Shown here: piece after piece, positions 35,536 through 44,881 of the stretch
Numbering within the stretch: position 1 is the stretch's first letter
Layout of the letters: the number at the start of each line of letters is the position of its first letter
NCBI RefSeq assembly: GCF_900103695.1
Contig: NZ_FNHF01000001.1
Span: 868,001-932,000 of the forward strand
Source of the DNA: Sediminibacillus halophilus
GTDB taxonomy: Bacteria; Bacillota; Bacilli; Bacillales; Amphibacillaceae
Direction: 5' to 3'
DNA length: 64,000 nt
The notes under the pieces: generated by a model
Told to the model about the DNA's origin: nothing
The model's input: the letters and a program-made list of their open reading frames with translations, nothing else
Databases searched by the model: none
Made by a program: the position numbers and the translations under genes

Positions 35536-35862
35536 TCATTCTCGTCCCTCTTCTGCTTCCAACACGTGCTTCAGTCTTGTCAGCTTGTTTTCCCAGAATT
35601 GTTCGTAGAACCCAAGCCAGTCCTTTACCTCGGAAAGTGGTTCTGGCCGAAGATGGTAACGCTTCTCTCTGCCTATTTTCTCACTGTCTACGAGACCTGC
35701 TTCCGTTAACACACCAAGATGCTTCACAACAGCTGTGCGGCTAATTTGAAAATGAGAAGCAATTTCTGAAATAGGTAAATCTTGTTCAACAAGCAGCTGT
35801 AAAACCTGCCTGCGAGTAGGATCCGCAATAGCCTGAAACACATCATGTTTTTCAGCAGCCAC
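35536..35862 (-). CDS. ArsR-family winged-helix regulator
   Basis: 108 aa. Winged helix: ADPTRRQVLQLLVEQDLPISEIASHFQISRTAVVKHLGVL then KIGREKRYHLRPEPLSEVKDWL, the non-metal ArsR subgroup usually found with SRPBCC proteins. No metal cysteine motif, so it is not a metal sensor. GTG start directly abuts the stop of the SRPBCC gene, so translation is probably coupled. Here the SRPBCC gene comes first, the reverse of the common order. Confidence 0.88.
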   Translation of the reverse strand: MAAEKHDVFQAIADPTRRQVLQLLVEQDLPISEIASHFQISRTAVVKHLGVLTEAGLVDSEKIGREKRYHLRPEPLSEVKDWLGFYEQFWENKLTRLKHVLEAEEGRE

Positions 35863-36282
35863 TTATTCTTCCACTGCCTCTCGCAGCCGGTTTGTAACAA
35901 GATTTCTCCACCCATTGTTCATCCGTTCGCGAATCACATAACTTTTTTCATTGGCTTTCGGTAATATAGCATCCGGTTCCTTCCAACCACTATGTACCAG
36001 CGTGAACTCTGTTTTCCCATCCTTTTCCTTTAAATAAAACGAAACAATCCATCCCTCCGTATCCCATGCAAAAGAAAAGAAGTTCGGCTCTTCTACCTCT
36101 AAGACTTTACATGGAGAGGAACCGAATGGTGACTGGACGTGAAATTCCTTACCCGGTATTGCTTTCATATCATTAGGCATAAACCAAGACTCCAAACCTT
36201 CAGCAGACGTAACGATTTTCCATACTTTTTCAATCGGCGCGTTTAGTAAAACCGATTGTTTAATGTCCGACACTTTTTTCAA
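35863..36282 (-). CDS. SRPBCC (AHSA1-like) domain protein
   Basis: 139 aa. Starts with KQSVLLNAPIEKVWKIVTSAEGLESWFMPND and ends with GWRNLVTNRL, the Aha1/START-like helix-grip fold that binds a hydrophobic ligand. TTG start with GAGGGGG upstream. Forms an operon with the ArsR-type regulator. The function of such pairs is not established. Confidence 0.88.
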   Translation of the reverse strand: MKKVSDIKQSVLLNAPIEKVWKIVTSAEGLESWFMPNDMKAIPGKEFHVQSPFGSSPCKVLEVEEPNFFSFAWDTEGWIVSFYLKEKDGKTEFTLVHSGWKEPDAILPKANEKSYVIRERMNNGWRNLVTNRLREAVEE

Positions 36283-36548
36283 TTTCTCGATAACCCCCTC
36301 AATATATAACCATTTGGTTTCACTTTAATTATAACACCTTATGGTTTTATTTCAACTTAAGGAAGGAAGAAAGAAAAGCACTGTTAGCATAGGTCAACAA
36401 ACTTCACTTTATCCCCTTCTCTATTTAAACTATTGGTTTGTTTTCTAGACAACAATTGTAGTCTCGCAATAATGTCACAAAATTGTCACTTATGTAAAAG
36501 CTGGAAGGTCGATATAATATCATCTATGACTAAAGGAGGATGATCTAT

Positions 36549-37031
36549 TTGCCTAGCAATAAGAAAGAGGGTATTATTTTCGGATTATTTATGTGTTTTG
36601 GAATGGTGTGCATTATGACCCTCTACAATACAGCATTGCATGGATTTTCTTCTGTAACACCGGGTTCCATGGCGATACAATTTTTGATAACTTTCTCCGT
36701 TGCCTTCTTCGCTGAATCATTAGTGGGAACGGCAGCGCGTAAAGCAGCACTATCATTACCTTATGATAAAACGAAAGAAAGTAACATAATAGTAGCCATC
36801 GCTTTTTGCATGGTTCCTGTTATGGTCCTGATTATGTCAGGGTACGGACTTATTTTAACTTCCATCATGGCCGGAGTGAAAGGTAACCTATTTAAAGCCT
36901 ATTTAAAGTTAGTCGGTTTGAATTTTCTTGTCGCGTTACCATCACAGTTACTGATTGTCGGCCCTATTTCTCGACGGTTATTGAAAAAATATATCAAACC
37001 GTTAGAGAAAAAAACGGAATTAAACATGTAA
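36549..37031 (+). CDS. DUF2798-family membrane protein
   Basis: 160 aa, four helices in two repeats of the DUF2798 unit (first FGLFMCFGMVCIMTLYN..., second AIAFCMVPVMVLIMSGYG...). TTG 36549 is the chosen start since AAAGGAGG lies 9 bases before it; an ATG at 36540 overlaps that site. The role is unknown; the family often sits near stress or efflux genes. Confidence 0.75.
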   Translation: MPSNKKEGIIFGLFMCFGMVCIMTLYNTALHGFSSVTPGSMAIQFLITFSVAFFAESLVGTAARKAALSLPYDKTKESNIIVAIAFCMVPVMVLIMSGYGLILTSIMAGVKGNLFKAYLKLVGLNFLVALPSQLLIVGPISRRLLKKYIKPLEKKTELNM

Positions 37032-37067
37032 AACAGAAGCGAGCTGTATGCAGGCTCGCTTCTGTTT
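37031..37067. terminator. Bidirectional terminator
   Basis: AAACAGAAGCGAGC and GCTCGCTTCTGTTT, a 14-bp perfect stem with a 9-base loop between the DUF2798 gene and doeA. Confidence 0.9.
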
Positions 37068-37144
37068 ATAAGAATTGCTTTATACTTTCATTTGTCACTT
37101 TGCCAATTTCTGTCCCCTTAGCCCAAGGAGCTAACATCCTTCAT

Positions 37145-38308
37145 TTACTTCACGAAAAGTTTTCTGGGAAAGTCCGTCAACGCAGCACATCCTGTTTCGG
37201 TAACCTGAAACGTCTCACTGATTTCGACTCCATAGCTGTCAAACCAAATTCCGGGAATCATATGAAATGTCATGTTTGGCCGAAGTATTGTCTTGTCCCC
37301 GGCGCGGATACTTGCTGTATGCTCGCCCCAATCAGGTGGATAACTTAGTCCGACAGAATAACCGATTCGCGAATCCTTGAGAAAACCATACTTTGCGATT
37401 GATTTCCGCCAAACTTCCTCTATTTCCTCACAGGTCAATCCCGGTTTCACTGCATGCAGGGCCTCATTCAAACCTTCGACAACCACCTCGGCTAAATTTT
37501 TCACTTTATCCGTTGGGCTTCCAAGGTTAACTGTCCGCGCCAATGGAGCGTGATAGCGTTGATAACAGCCTGCTAATTCAACAATCACCGTATCGTTTTT
37601 CTGATAAGCGCGATCTGACCAGGTGATGTGCGGGGAAGATGTCCTTTTACCTGCAGGAAGGAGCGGTACGATCGCAGGATAGTCCCCTCCGAAACTTGCA
37701 GTACCGCTGATTTGAGCATGATAGATGTCGGCAACCGCATCATTTTCCCTCCGGCCAGGCTTGATGGCTTCTACTGCCTTTTCCATTGCCTGCCCGGCAA
37801 TCATTGCCGCTTTTTTCATCATGGTGATTTCTTTGTCCGACTTGACCATCCGTAAATAATTGATCAGAAGCGTAGCATCGAGGAATACTGCGTTGGGGAG
37901 CCCTCTTTCCAGTTGTTTCAACGATTTTGCGGTGAAATAATAGTTTTCCATTTCCACACCGATTCGGCGGTTCCCTTTTCCCATCTTATCCAGAACACGG
38001 GCAATTGCGTCCATTGGATGCAGAATCGGTGACTGAATATAATCATCGTTATAAAATAAAATATGCTGATGTTGAAGCCAGGTCGTTTCTTTCGCTGCAT
38101 TTGCATCCTGCTTACGGCCAATCCAACGAGGCTCTTCCTCGTCAGGAAGGACAACGACCATTTGGTGTACATAAAAAGACCACGCATTATACCCGGTCAG
38201 ATAATTCATGTTGGATGGATTTGTGATCAGGAGGACTTCAATACCGTCGATTGCCATCTGTTCCTTGGTACGCTTCACACGTTCTTTATATTCTTCCTTA
38301 GTAAACAC
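37145..38308 (-). CDS. doeA: Ectoine hydrolase (M24 peptidase family)
   Basis: Opens the ectoine (and hydroxyectoine) ring to N-acetyl-diaminobutyrate derivatives. About 387 aa, M24 creatinase-like fold. N-terminal domain with NPSNMNYLTGYNAWSFYV; C-terminal pita-bread domain with ASFGGDYPAIVPLLPAGKR, SDRAYQKNDTVIVELAG and GLSYPPDWGEH. Metal positions differ from true Xaa-Pro peptidases, as expected for the DoeA/EutD group. Start at GTG 38308, 6 bases after GGGGAGCAGGG; in-frame ATG 38329 and TTG 38335 are alternatives. Last gene of eutB-eutC-doeA; the deacetylase DoeB/EutE is absent nearby. Confidence 0.82.
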   Translation of the reverse strand: MFTKEEYKERVKRTKEQMAIDGIEVLLITNPSNMNYLTGYNAWSFYVHQMVVVLPDEEEPRWIGRKQDANAAKETTWLQHQHILFYNDDYIQSPILHPMDAIARVLDKMGKGNRRIGVEMENYYFTAKSLKQLERGLPNAVFLDATLLINYLRMVKSDKEITMMKKAAMIAGQAMEKAVEAIKPGRRENDAVADIYHAQISGTASFGGDYPAIVPLLPAGKRTSSPHITWSDRAYQKNDTVIVELAGCYQRYHAPLARTVNLGSPTDKVKNLAEVVVEGLNEALHAVKPGLTCEEIEEVWRKSIAKYGFLKDSRIGYSVGLSYPPDWGEHTASIRAGDKTILRPNMTFHMIPGIWFDSYGVEISETFQVTETGCAALTDFPRKLFVK

Positions 38309-38331
38309 GCCCTGCTCCCCGCCTTCCATTT

Positions 38332-39309
38332 TCAATACACCGTACCTGCGTTGCTTTTGCTTAGCAATTCATAGGCATAAGCAGCAATCATCGTGTCTTG
38401 CACACCAGTACCTGTTAAATCACAAACCGTGATGGAGTCCTTCTCCCGCCGGTCCGGCTTCGCTTCGGAGACTATCGCTCCTATTTCTTCGACAGGAGTT
38501 TGAGCGTCCAGAATATTTGCTTCATAAGCATGATGAAGCTCTCCTAGGCGGCTACATTGTGATTTGCTGTCACAGACAATTCTATCCGCTTTACTAAAAA
38601 TTGCTGGATCAAGTTCGTTCTTATGTTCGGCGTCCGCTCCTATCGCTGTAATGTGCAGGCCCGGATGCAGCCATTCTGCCTGAATCAACGGAGATTCTGC
38701 CGGAGTGGTTGTTATCACAAGACCGCTATTCCGTACTAGCTCTTCCGCTGATTCGCAGACAATCACTTCCCCACTGTATATGCCCCTGATATCTGTTATA
38801 AATTTGCGCACATTGTCAACCTTCCGTCCATGGACATACAGTTTAGGAAACTGTCGGACTAGCTGTAATGCTTCGAGCTGGTAGCGTGACTGGGCACCGG
38901 TCCCGATCAATCCTACTGCCTCCACCGTCTCATTTGCTAAAAAATTTGCCGCAACAGCTCCTGCAGCTGCTGTACGTAAATGGGTTAGATAGCCATTATC
39001 CAGCAGCACTGCAAGTGGTATGCCTGTTTCCGCACTAAATACTAGCATCATCCCATTCCCGCTCGGTAGTCCTAATCGTTGGTTTTTAAAGAACCCAGTC
39101 GACATTTTTACCGCAAACTGATTCAAACCGTGTACATAAGCGGATTTAATATCTATTTCCCCATGCTGTTCAGGAAAATCGATCCGCATGATAGACGGCA
39201 TGGTCACTTCCCCTGCAGAATGGCGGGAGAATCCTGTCTCCATTGCTTTCACTATTTGAAAATTCTGTTGAATATGCGCTCTTATTTGTGCTTCCGTACA
39301 TACAATCAT
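38332..39309 (-). CDS. eutC: Ornithine cyclodeaminase/mu-crystallin family protein, ectoine-utilisation EutC-like
   Basis: 325 aa NAD(P)-binding protein of the ornithine cyclodeaminase family. Seen: IDIKSAYVHGLNQFAVKMSTGFFKN, the NAD motif VGLIGTGAQSRYQLEAL, and TTTPAESPLIQAEWLHPG, then CDLTGTGVQDT at the end. In ectoine degraders EutC acts with EutB on hydroxyectoine-derived intermediates. ATG 39309 overlaps the eutB stop by 4 bases with GGGAGGAGG just upstream, so the three genes are one operon. Assignment rests partly on neighbours. Confidence 0.82.
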   Translation of the reverse strand: MIVCTEAQIRAHIQQNFQIVKAMETGFSRHSAGEVTMPSIMRIDFPEQHGEIDIKSAYVHGLNQFAVKMSTGFFKNQRLGLPSGNGMMLVFSAETGIPLAVLLDNGYLTHLRTAAAGAVAANFLANETVEAVGLIGTGAQSRYQLEALQLVRQFPKLYVHGRKVDNVRKFITDIRGIYSGEVIVCESAEELVRNSGLVITTTPAESPLIQAEWLHPGLHITAIGADAEHKNELDPAIFSKADRIVCDSKSQCSRLGELHHAYEANILDAQTPVEEIGAIVSEAKPDRREKDSITVCDLTGTGVQDTMIAAYAYELLSKSNAGTVY

Positions 39310-40286
39310 CCCTGTTCCTCCTCCCTTGCTGTGAAAAATTGCTGCCAATCGAGATTATTTCCGGTGATAAGGATAGCAGTAGATTGTTTCACGGCAGACG
39401 GTTCGGTTAACACGGCAGCAACTCCAGCCGCTCCGGCACCCTCTGCAACGATCCGTTCTTGTTCCAGCAGGAACGTCATCGCTTGGACAATATTCCGATC
39501 CGAAAGAAGAATCATCTGATCCATGTATTGCTGTACCATCTTAAAAGTATAATGATTATCCAGATTGATTCCTCCCAGTAAACTATCCGCTATCGTGTTT
39601 TTTTCCGGTATATCGATGGGTCTTCCCTCTCTAAGGCTCTCATGCATCGCTGATGCCGCCTCGATGGATACACCTGTTACCCGGACATCTGGTTTTAGTT
39701 GTTTCAACACAAACCCTATCCCGGCTATCAATCCTCCTCCCGATACAGGAATGACCACCTCCTCCAGTCCCGGTAAATCTTCTAATAGTTCCAAAGCAAT
39801 CGTCCCCTGTCCCGCTATTATATCCCGGTCATCGAACGGCGGTATAATCGTCAGACCATCTTGCTCCTGTAACTGTTGACAACGTCTCGCTGCATCATCC
39901 TGCCCATCGCCAACTATCTCAATCTTTGCTCCCAGTCTTTGAAGCGCAGCTACCTTCACATGTGGCACACGGTTGGAGATACAAATCACCGCCGGTATGG
40001 ACAGCTCCCGTGCGATAAACGCAACAGCCATGCCATGGTTGCCGGTCGAATAGGTGGTGACCCCCTTCCGGCGCTGTATCTCTGTAAGCTGCAGCATTTT
40101 GTTGGCTGCTCCCCGGATTTTAAAGGAACCAACTTGATTGATTGTTTCTAATTTCAAATACGCCTCAATCCCTGCATGCTCCGAAAGTGCAGGTGCTTTA
40201 AGAAGCGGAGTTTTTCCGATGAGTTTAGAAATTCGGTTTTGGGCCAGACGGATATCGCTTAATGCTACTTCTTGATTGCTGTTCAT
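39306..40286 (-). CDS. eutB: PLP-dependent dehydratase, ectoine-utilisation EutB-like
   Basis: 326 aa fold-type II PLP enzyme like threonine dehydratase. PLP Lys56 in GSFKIRGA, STGNHGMAVAF, and the phosphate loop SGGGLIAG (182-189). In ectoine/hydroxyectoine clusters EutB is proposed to dehydrate hydroxy-diaminobutyrate; on its own it could be mistaken for a threonine dehydratase, so the eutC and doeA neighbours carry the call. ATG with GGAGGGAGGTC 6 bases ahead. No EnuR-type regulator is seen in the vicinity. Confidence 0.82.
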   Translation of the reverse strand: MNSNQEVALSDIRLAQNRISKLIGKTPLLKAPALSEHAGIEAYLKLETINQVGSFKIRGAANKMLQLTEIQRRKGVTTYSTGNHGMAVAFIARELSIPAVICISNRVPHVKVAALQRLGAKIEIVGDGQDDAARRCQQLQEQDGLTIIPPFDDRDIIAGQGTIALELLEDLPGLEEVVIPVSGGGLIAGIGFVLKQLKPDVRVTGVSIEAASAMHESLREGRPIDIPEKNTIADSLLGGINLDNHYTFKMVQQYMDQMILLSDRNIVQAMTFLLEQERIVAEGAGAAGVAAVLTEPSAVKQSTAILITGNNLDWQQFFTAREEEQG

Positions 40287-40454
40287 CCAGGACCTCCCTC
40301 CAAATAGTCATTTCTACATTTATATATCGCATAAGGCCCGTCTATGCTTGTGAATCTATATCCAGCCGGTTCAAATTTTTCCCGTTGGCAGGGGGCTGTG
40401 ATAGGATAAAAACGATAGAGACCATTAAATACTGGAGATAAAGGAGTTTTTATA

Positions 40455-41441
40455 ATGAGAGTAATTACAGTCAAGCAGCCAGGCGGCGCTGAACAACTCC
40501 AGCTAAGTGAACGTCCAAAACCGGAACTGAAATCCGGTGAATTGTTGATCAAGGTAAAAGCAGCAGCCATCAACCGAACCGATATTATCAATCGTCAGAC
40601 CTCTTCCGGTTATTTAGATTTTGACGTGTTAGGTATTGAAGTAGCAGGTATAGTCGAGTCAGCCGGAAATGATACAGGAATCAAGCCCGGTACGAAGGTA
40701 ATGGGATTGGTAAATGGCGGAGGTTATGCGGAATACGCTGTTATGCCTGCAGACCGGGCAATGATCATTCCTGACAACCTCTCGTTCGAAGAAGCAGCAG
40801 CAATACCAGAAGTGTTTTTAACCGCTTACCAAACATTATTCTGGCTGGGAGAACTGAAGGATAAAGAAACCGTCCTGATCCACGCAGGCGGGAGTGGAGT
40901 CGGAACCGCCGCAATTCAATTGGCCAGGCAGCTTGCGGACGCTCATATCCTTACAACTGCAGGTTCCAGCCAAAAGCTCGATTTTTGTAAGTCGTTAGGC
41001 GCTGACACCACCATCAACTATAAAGAGCAGGACTTTGACAAAGAAGTGCTGGCCGCCACCGACCAGTATGGGGCGGCAGTCATCCTTGATTTCATCGGTG
41101 CTTCGTATTACCGGAAAAACCTGAACAGCATTCAAACCGATGGCCGGTGGATCTTAATAGGCTTGTTAGGTGGCGCGCATCTGGAAAACATTAACTTAAT
41201 GGAATTGATGAGCAAACGGGTTCAATGGAAAGCCACTCTGCTTACGCCAAGGTCTGATCACTATAAAGCTGAACTTACAGCCGACTTTGCAGGAAGAGCA
41301 CTGCCTTTGTTTGAACAAAATAAATTAAAACCAATCATTGATAAGGTTTTTCCAATGGAAGAGGTCCAGGATGCACACCGCCGCATGGAAAGCAATCAAA
41401 ACATTGGTAAAATCATTTTAAAAATGGATGAATCAGATTGA
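40455..41441 (+). CDS. Zinc-less medium-chain quinone oxidoreductase
   Basis: 328 aa MDR-superfamily enzyme. No zinc ligands; QOR marks AAAINRTDIINRQ, GIEVAGIVESAG, GYAEYAV, LIHAGGSGVGTAAIQLARQ and FPMEEVQDAHRRME. NADPH binding is expected from the Rossmann loop. Reduces quinones or enones; physiological substrate unknown. ATG follows TAAAGGAG. Single gene with a terminator right after it; divergent from eutB across 168 bases. Confidence 0.9.
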   Translation: MRVITVKQPGGAEQLQLSERPKPELKSGELLIKVKAAAINRTDIINRQTSSGYLDFDVLGIEVAGIVESAGNDTGIKPGTKVMGLVNGGGYAEYAVMPADRAMIIPDNLSFEEAAAIPEVFLTAYQTLFWLGELKDKETVLIHAGGSGVGTAAIQLARQLADAHILTTAGSSQKLDFCKSLGADTTINYKEQDFDKEVLAATDQYGAAVILDFIGASYYRKNLNSIQTDGRWILIGLLGGAHLENINLMELMSKRVQWKATLLTPRSDHYKAELTADFAGRALPLFEQNKLKPIIDKVFPMEEVQDAHRRMESNQNIGKIILKMDESD

Positions 41442-41451
41442 TTTTAATATG

Positions 41452-41475
41452 GAAGCGGAACTCCGGGTCCGCTTC
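41452..41475 (+). terminator. Terminator of quinone oxidoreductase gene
   Basis: GAAGCGGA-ACTCCGGG-TCCGCTTC followed by TTTATTTATT, 11 bases past the stop. Confidence 0.75.
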
Positions 41476-41487
41476 TTTATTTATTAA

Positions 41488-41908
41488 GATCCAAATAATC
41501 AGCTGTCATTTTATGTTTATTTTAAAATAGATAGTAGTGAATGCTTTCAAACTGCTATAAATATCATAAATACATTAAAGGAACATGTGGAAGTTGCTAT
41601 TATCACAAACGGTACGACGCAGCGAAGCAAAAATAATTACTACCGGTTTCAACCACTGCTTTGATACGGTAATCATTTCCGAAGAAGTGGGTTACAGTAA
41701 GCCTGACAAACACATATTTCAATTAGCATTAAAGGAGCTACAAGTCCAACCGGAAGCAGTAATATTTGTGGGAGACGACCTGAGAAAGGATATTGCCGGT
41801 TGTCAAAATGCTAATATGAAGGGTATATGGTTCAGTCCTCATGCCAAAGAGAATACAACTGGTATAAATCACTTCCTTAGAACAGGTATCCTTTTTAACA
41901 ATAGCTAG
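41488..41908 (+). pseudogene. HAD-hydrolase pseudogene, 5' truncated and frameshifted
   Basis: The first part (41488-41628) reads INTLKEHVEVAIITNGTTQR in one frame, the rest (from about 41634) KIITTGFNHCFDTVIISEEVG, KPDKHIF and VGDDLRKDIAGCQNA in the next. These are HAD motifs II, III and IV of a YjjG-like nucleotidase. Removing one A from the A5 run at 41629-41633 restores continuity (SKIITTGF). Motif I with the nucleophile Asp is missing, and no start codon precedes. So it is a decayed gene, not active. Confidence 0.8.
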
Positions 41909-42060
41909 ATTAATGATGGCCTGTTTATCTTAATTGCTCCATGCTGACTTCCTCTTCTACCACCATCGAATCTAGCTGCCCATGAAACAGAATATTGGAC
42001 GGTGTTGGTGATTAGCCGTATGATTTAGTGGCAGTGATTTACAAAAGGAGTGGGAATGTA

Positions 42061-43077
42061 ATGACAACCAATCAGGCAACTTTTTTTAACAATATACCCT
42101 TGTCGGTTCTCGACCTTGCGCCCATCAATGAAGGAAGCAATGCGGGACAATCCTATAAAAACACAGTCGATTTGGCTCAGCATGTAGAAAAGTGGGGATT
42201 TAACCGCTACTGGCTGGCAGAACATCATAACATGCCGGGGATTGCCAGCTCTGCAACTTCTGTAGTAATCGGCCATGTAGCGGGAGCTACCGACCGTATC
42301 CGAGTCGGTTCTGGAGGTGTCATGCTGCCAAACCATGCGAGTTTAGTAATCGCCGAACAGTTCGGAACATTGGAATCCATGTACCCAGGACGGATTGACC
42401 TTGGCTTGGGCCGTGCACCCGGAAGTGACCAGGCTACAGCTTATGCTCTTCGACGCACCTTGAATACGACACCAGAAGACTTTCCTCAGCAGGTGGAAGA
42501 ATTAGAAAGTTACTTTGATGAAAATTCTTCGGCGAGGGTTCGCGCTTATCCGGGAACAGGACTGAATATCCCGATATGGCTGCTTGGATCCAGCGGGTTC
42601 AGTGCCAGACTGGCTGCAATGAAGGGATTGCCGTTTTCATTTGCCAGTCACTTTTCACCAGATTACACCCTTCCTGCTTTGAAAATTTATCGGGATCATT
42701 TTCAACCGTCGGCAAACATGGACAAACCGTATGCCATGCTAGGCGTAAATATCGTGGCCGCCGACACGGACGAACGAGCTCAGTACTTGGCAACTTCGCA
42801 GCAGCAGCAGTTTTTGAGCATTACTCGCGGCCAGCCATCCAGACTGCAGCCGCCTGTGGAAAACATTGACGACTTATGGGCTCCGCATGAAAAGGCAGCC
42901 GTAGCAAAAACGCTCGAATCACCGGCATCTATTATTGGAGGTCCGGAAACAGTAAAACAAAAATTGAAGGAATTCATCAAGGAGACAGAAGCCGATGAGC
43001 TGATCATCAATTCTCAAATCTTCCATCACGAAGACCGGCTGCGTTCCTATGAAATCGTTGGAGACTTAATGAAGTAG
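42061..43077 (+). CDS. LLM-class flavin-dependent oxidoreductase (luciferase-like)
   Basis: 338 aa single-chain luciferase-like monooxygenase. Seen: [65 protein letters not shown] and [13 protein letters not shown], matching the MsnO8/YwcH-type LLM group. FMNH2 and O2 are expected substrates with an unknown organic partner. ATG 42061 with AAAGGAGTGGG upstream is chosen over the ATG 11 codons earlier. Monocistronic. Confidence 0.9.
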   Translation: MTTNQATFFNNIPLSVLDLAPINEGSNAGQSYKNTVDLAQHVEKWGFNRYWLAEHHNMPGIASSATSVVIGHVAGATDRIRVGSGGVMLPNHASLVIAEQFGTLESMYPGRIDLGLGRAPGSDQATAYALRRTLNTTPEDFPQQVEELESYFDENSSARVRAYPGTGLNIPIWLLGSSGFSARLAAMKGLPFSFASHFSPDYTLPALKIYRDHFQPSANMDKPYAMLGVNIVAADTDERAQYLATSQQQQFLSITRGQPSRLQPPVENIDDLWAPHEKAAVAKTLESPASIIGGPETVKQKLKEFIKETEADELIINSQIFHHEDRLRSYEIVGDLMK

Positions 43078-43110
43078 ATAAAACGACGAAAAAAATCCAG
43101 TCTACTATTG

Positions 43111-43157
43111 CATAAAAAACCATCAGCGTTCTTATCATACGCTGATGGTTTTTTATG
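43111..43157. terminator. Bidirectional terminator
   Basis: CATAAAAAACCATCAGCGT and ACGCTGATGGTTTTTTATG form a 19-bp perfect stem between the convergent LLM and DUF3006 genes. Confidence 0.92.
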
Positions 43158-43357
43158 CACCCAGTGATTGAAGGATATTTGGCTCAGTCCAATATCGCTT
43201 CATCTAGCGGAAGTATACTTTGCATGAAGGCTGGAATAGCCATGTCTGCCAAAATCAAAGCTTGCTTCCAACCACTTCCCATGTCATTTCTCTGCACGTG
43301 TCTGGTTAAAAACAAAACAGGCTTGAGCTGCTTGCTCAAGCTCCCCCATTTCGATTA

Positions 43358-43618
43358 CTACCGTTTAAATTTACTTCCTTTTGATCGGGAACGCATCCGA
43401 TCCCTTAACATTTCCGCGTTCTCTTGACGGTTTGACGTCTTTTGCTTATCAATACGAATGTTTTCTATGTCACCTTCATGGACGGTAAATTCCAACCTGT
43501 CGTGTACTTTTGCTCCTTCAGGAAGTAGCCTCTTATCAGTAACAAATTCCTTGCCCTCTTCTTCAGCAAGAATAACAGCAAATTTTTCGTCTTCAATACG
43601 GTCCAAAACACCTTTCAT
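43358..43618 (-). CDS. DUF3006 protein
   Basis: 86 aa. KGVLDRIEDEKFAVILAEEEGKEFVTDKRLLPEGAKVHDRLEF is the OB-like DUF3006 unit; the tail is strongly basic (RDRMRSRSKGSKFKR). Commonly encoded next to ComEC-like secreted metallo-beta-lactamase proteins, as here (6 bases after that stop). ATG with AGGAGGATG upstream. Unknown function. Confidence 0.82.
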   Translation of the reverse strand: MKGVLDRIEDEKFAVILAEEEGKEFVTDKRLLPEGAKVHDRLEFTVHEGDIENIRIDKQKTSNRQENAEMLRDRMRSRSKGSKFKR

Positions 43619-43624
43619 GTATAA

Positions 43625-44881
43625 TCATCCTCCTATACAAGCAATTCCTTGACCTTTAATGTCATTCAGTCGGGATGGTCCAATGCCACTGACTTTTGTC
43701 AATTCATCGATTGACTGAAATGGACGCAGATCGATTACATCCTTTGCTCGCTCCGCCCCAATATGGATAATTCCCTGTAGCTGTTCGGAACCGGCGCTAT
43801 TAATGTCGATGCATTGTCCCTTCGTGTCTTGTCCTGCTTCTGTTGACTCCGTCTCTTTTTCCACTGTTTGCTCCTGCTGATTAGACTGCCCTGCTTTGAT
43901 TTCTCCATTTTCATGAGTGGTCACTTGATAGGATTTTCCATCCGTTGTCACCATGATAGTACCATGTGCATCGGTTCCGTATAACTCCGCCCCTACATTC
44001 CTGACTCGGTCTATCACTTCCTCATGTGGATGTCCATATTGATTATCGGCATCTGCACTATAAATGGCCAATTCAGGAGAAACGGCTTCCAAAAAAGTTT
44101 GGCTGGTTGACGTATCGGAACCGTGGTGACCCAACTGCAGAATCTCCGCGTCCAGATTGATTGCACTGTCGATCATTTCCTGTTCCTGTGCCTTTTCCGC
44201 ATCGCCGGTAAAAATGAAATCAATATCTCCATAGGACATCTTAAAAGCAAGCGATTCCTGATTCGTCTCTCCGGAAATCGAGGCAGGATAAAGAACCTCA
44301 ACCTGTAAATCACCAACATCGTACCGATCTCCTAAACGCGGTTCTTCATAACCTGCTTGGTTGGAGTCGATTGCTTCCATGACCCGTTGATATGTGTCCG
44401 ATGTACTTGTGTTTCCAGACATCCATACTTCGCCAACTTCAAACTGATTGATCACTTTATCAAGTTGGCCAATATGATCAGCGTCAGGATGTGTTCCGAT
44501 GGCGATGTCGATTTGAGAAATGCCTTGGGAATGTAAATAGTCGACTACATCATGGTTATCCCAGTCTCCAGCATCGAGCAATATCTTATAAGAACCAAAT
44601 GAAAACAGCGTTGCGTCCGCCTGGCCTACATCAATAAAATGCACCTGCATTTCCGGAAGGGAACCTGAACCTGTGTCGGTTTCTTCAGCAACTGCTTCCT
44701 TTTCTGAATTTTCTTGTTCAGTGTCTGTTTCATTTGAAGATGGTTCTGGCTTATCCTGGGTTTCTTCTGTTTGCTGGTTATCCTGTTTGTCTATAGAAGC
44801 GGAATCCTGCTCCCCCGTACCGCATCCTCCTAAAAGCAGCAATAACAGGATGGCAATAAAATATAAACATTTCTTTTTCAA
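43625..44881 (-). CDS. ComEC/Rec2-like metallo-beta-lactamase lipoprotein with HhH domain
   Basis: 418 aa. Lipobox LLGGC (Cys20) and a long acidic Glu/Thr linker, so it is lipid-anchored outside. The MBL domain follows: VHFIDVGQADATLF, GTHPDADHIG (metal HxDxDH), FTGDAEK, LQLGHHGSDTST. After a linker, a C-terminal helix-hairpin-helix DNA-binding unit: DINSAGSEQLQGIIHIGAERAKDVIDLRPF, SGIGPSRLNDIKG. Likely a secreted DNA-acting nuclease or processing enzyme; it lacks ComEC membrane domains, so it is not the uptake channel itself. TTG start with GAGGGGG upstream. Confidence 0.88.
   Translation of the reverse strand: MKKKCLYFIAILLLLLLGGCGTGEQDSASIDKQDNQQTEETQDKPEPSSNETDTEQENSEKEAVAEETDTGSGSLPEMQVHFIDVGQADATLFSFGSYKILLDAGDWDNHDVVDYLHSQGISQIDIAIGTHPDADHIGQLDKVINQFEVGEVWMSGNTSTSDTYQRVMEAIDSNQAGYEEPRLGDRYDVGDLQVEVLYPASISGETNQESLAFKMSYGDIDFIFTGDAEKAQEQEMIDSAINLDAEILQLGHHGSDTSTSQTFLEAVSPELAIYSADADNQYGHPHEEVIDRVRNVGAELYGTDAHGTIMVTTDGKSYQVTTHENGEIKAGQSNQQEQTVEKETESTEAGQDTKGQCIDINSAGSEQLQGIIHIGAERAKDVIDLRPFQSIDELTKVSGIGPSRLNDIKGQGIACIGG

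Noticed and set aside
39306-40286. Simple threonine dehydratase (ilvA/tdcB)
   Set aside because: No regulatory ACT domain and tight coupling to eutC and doeA favour EutB; biosynthetic context is absent.
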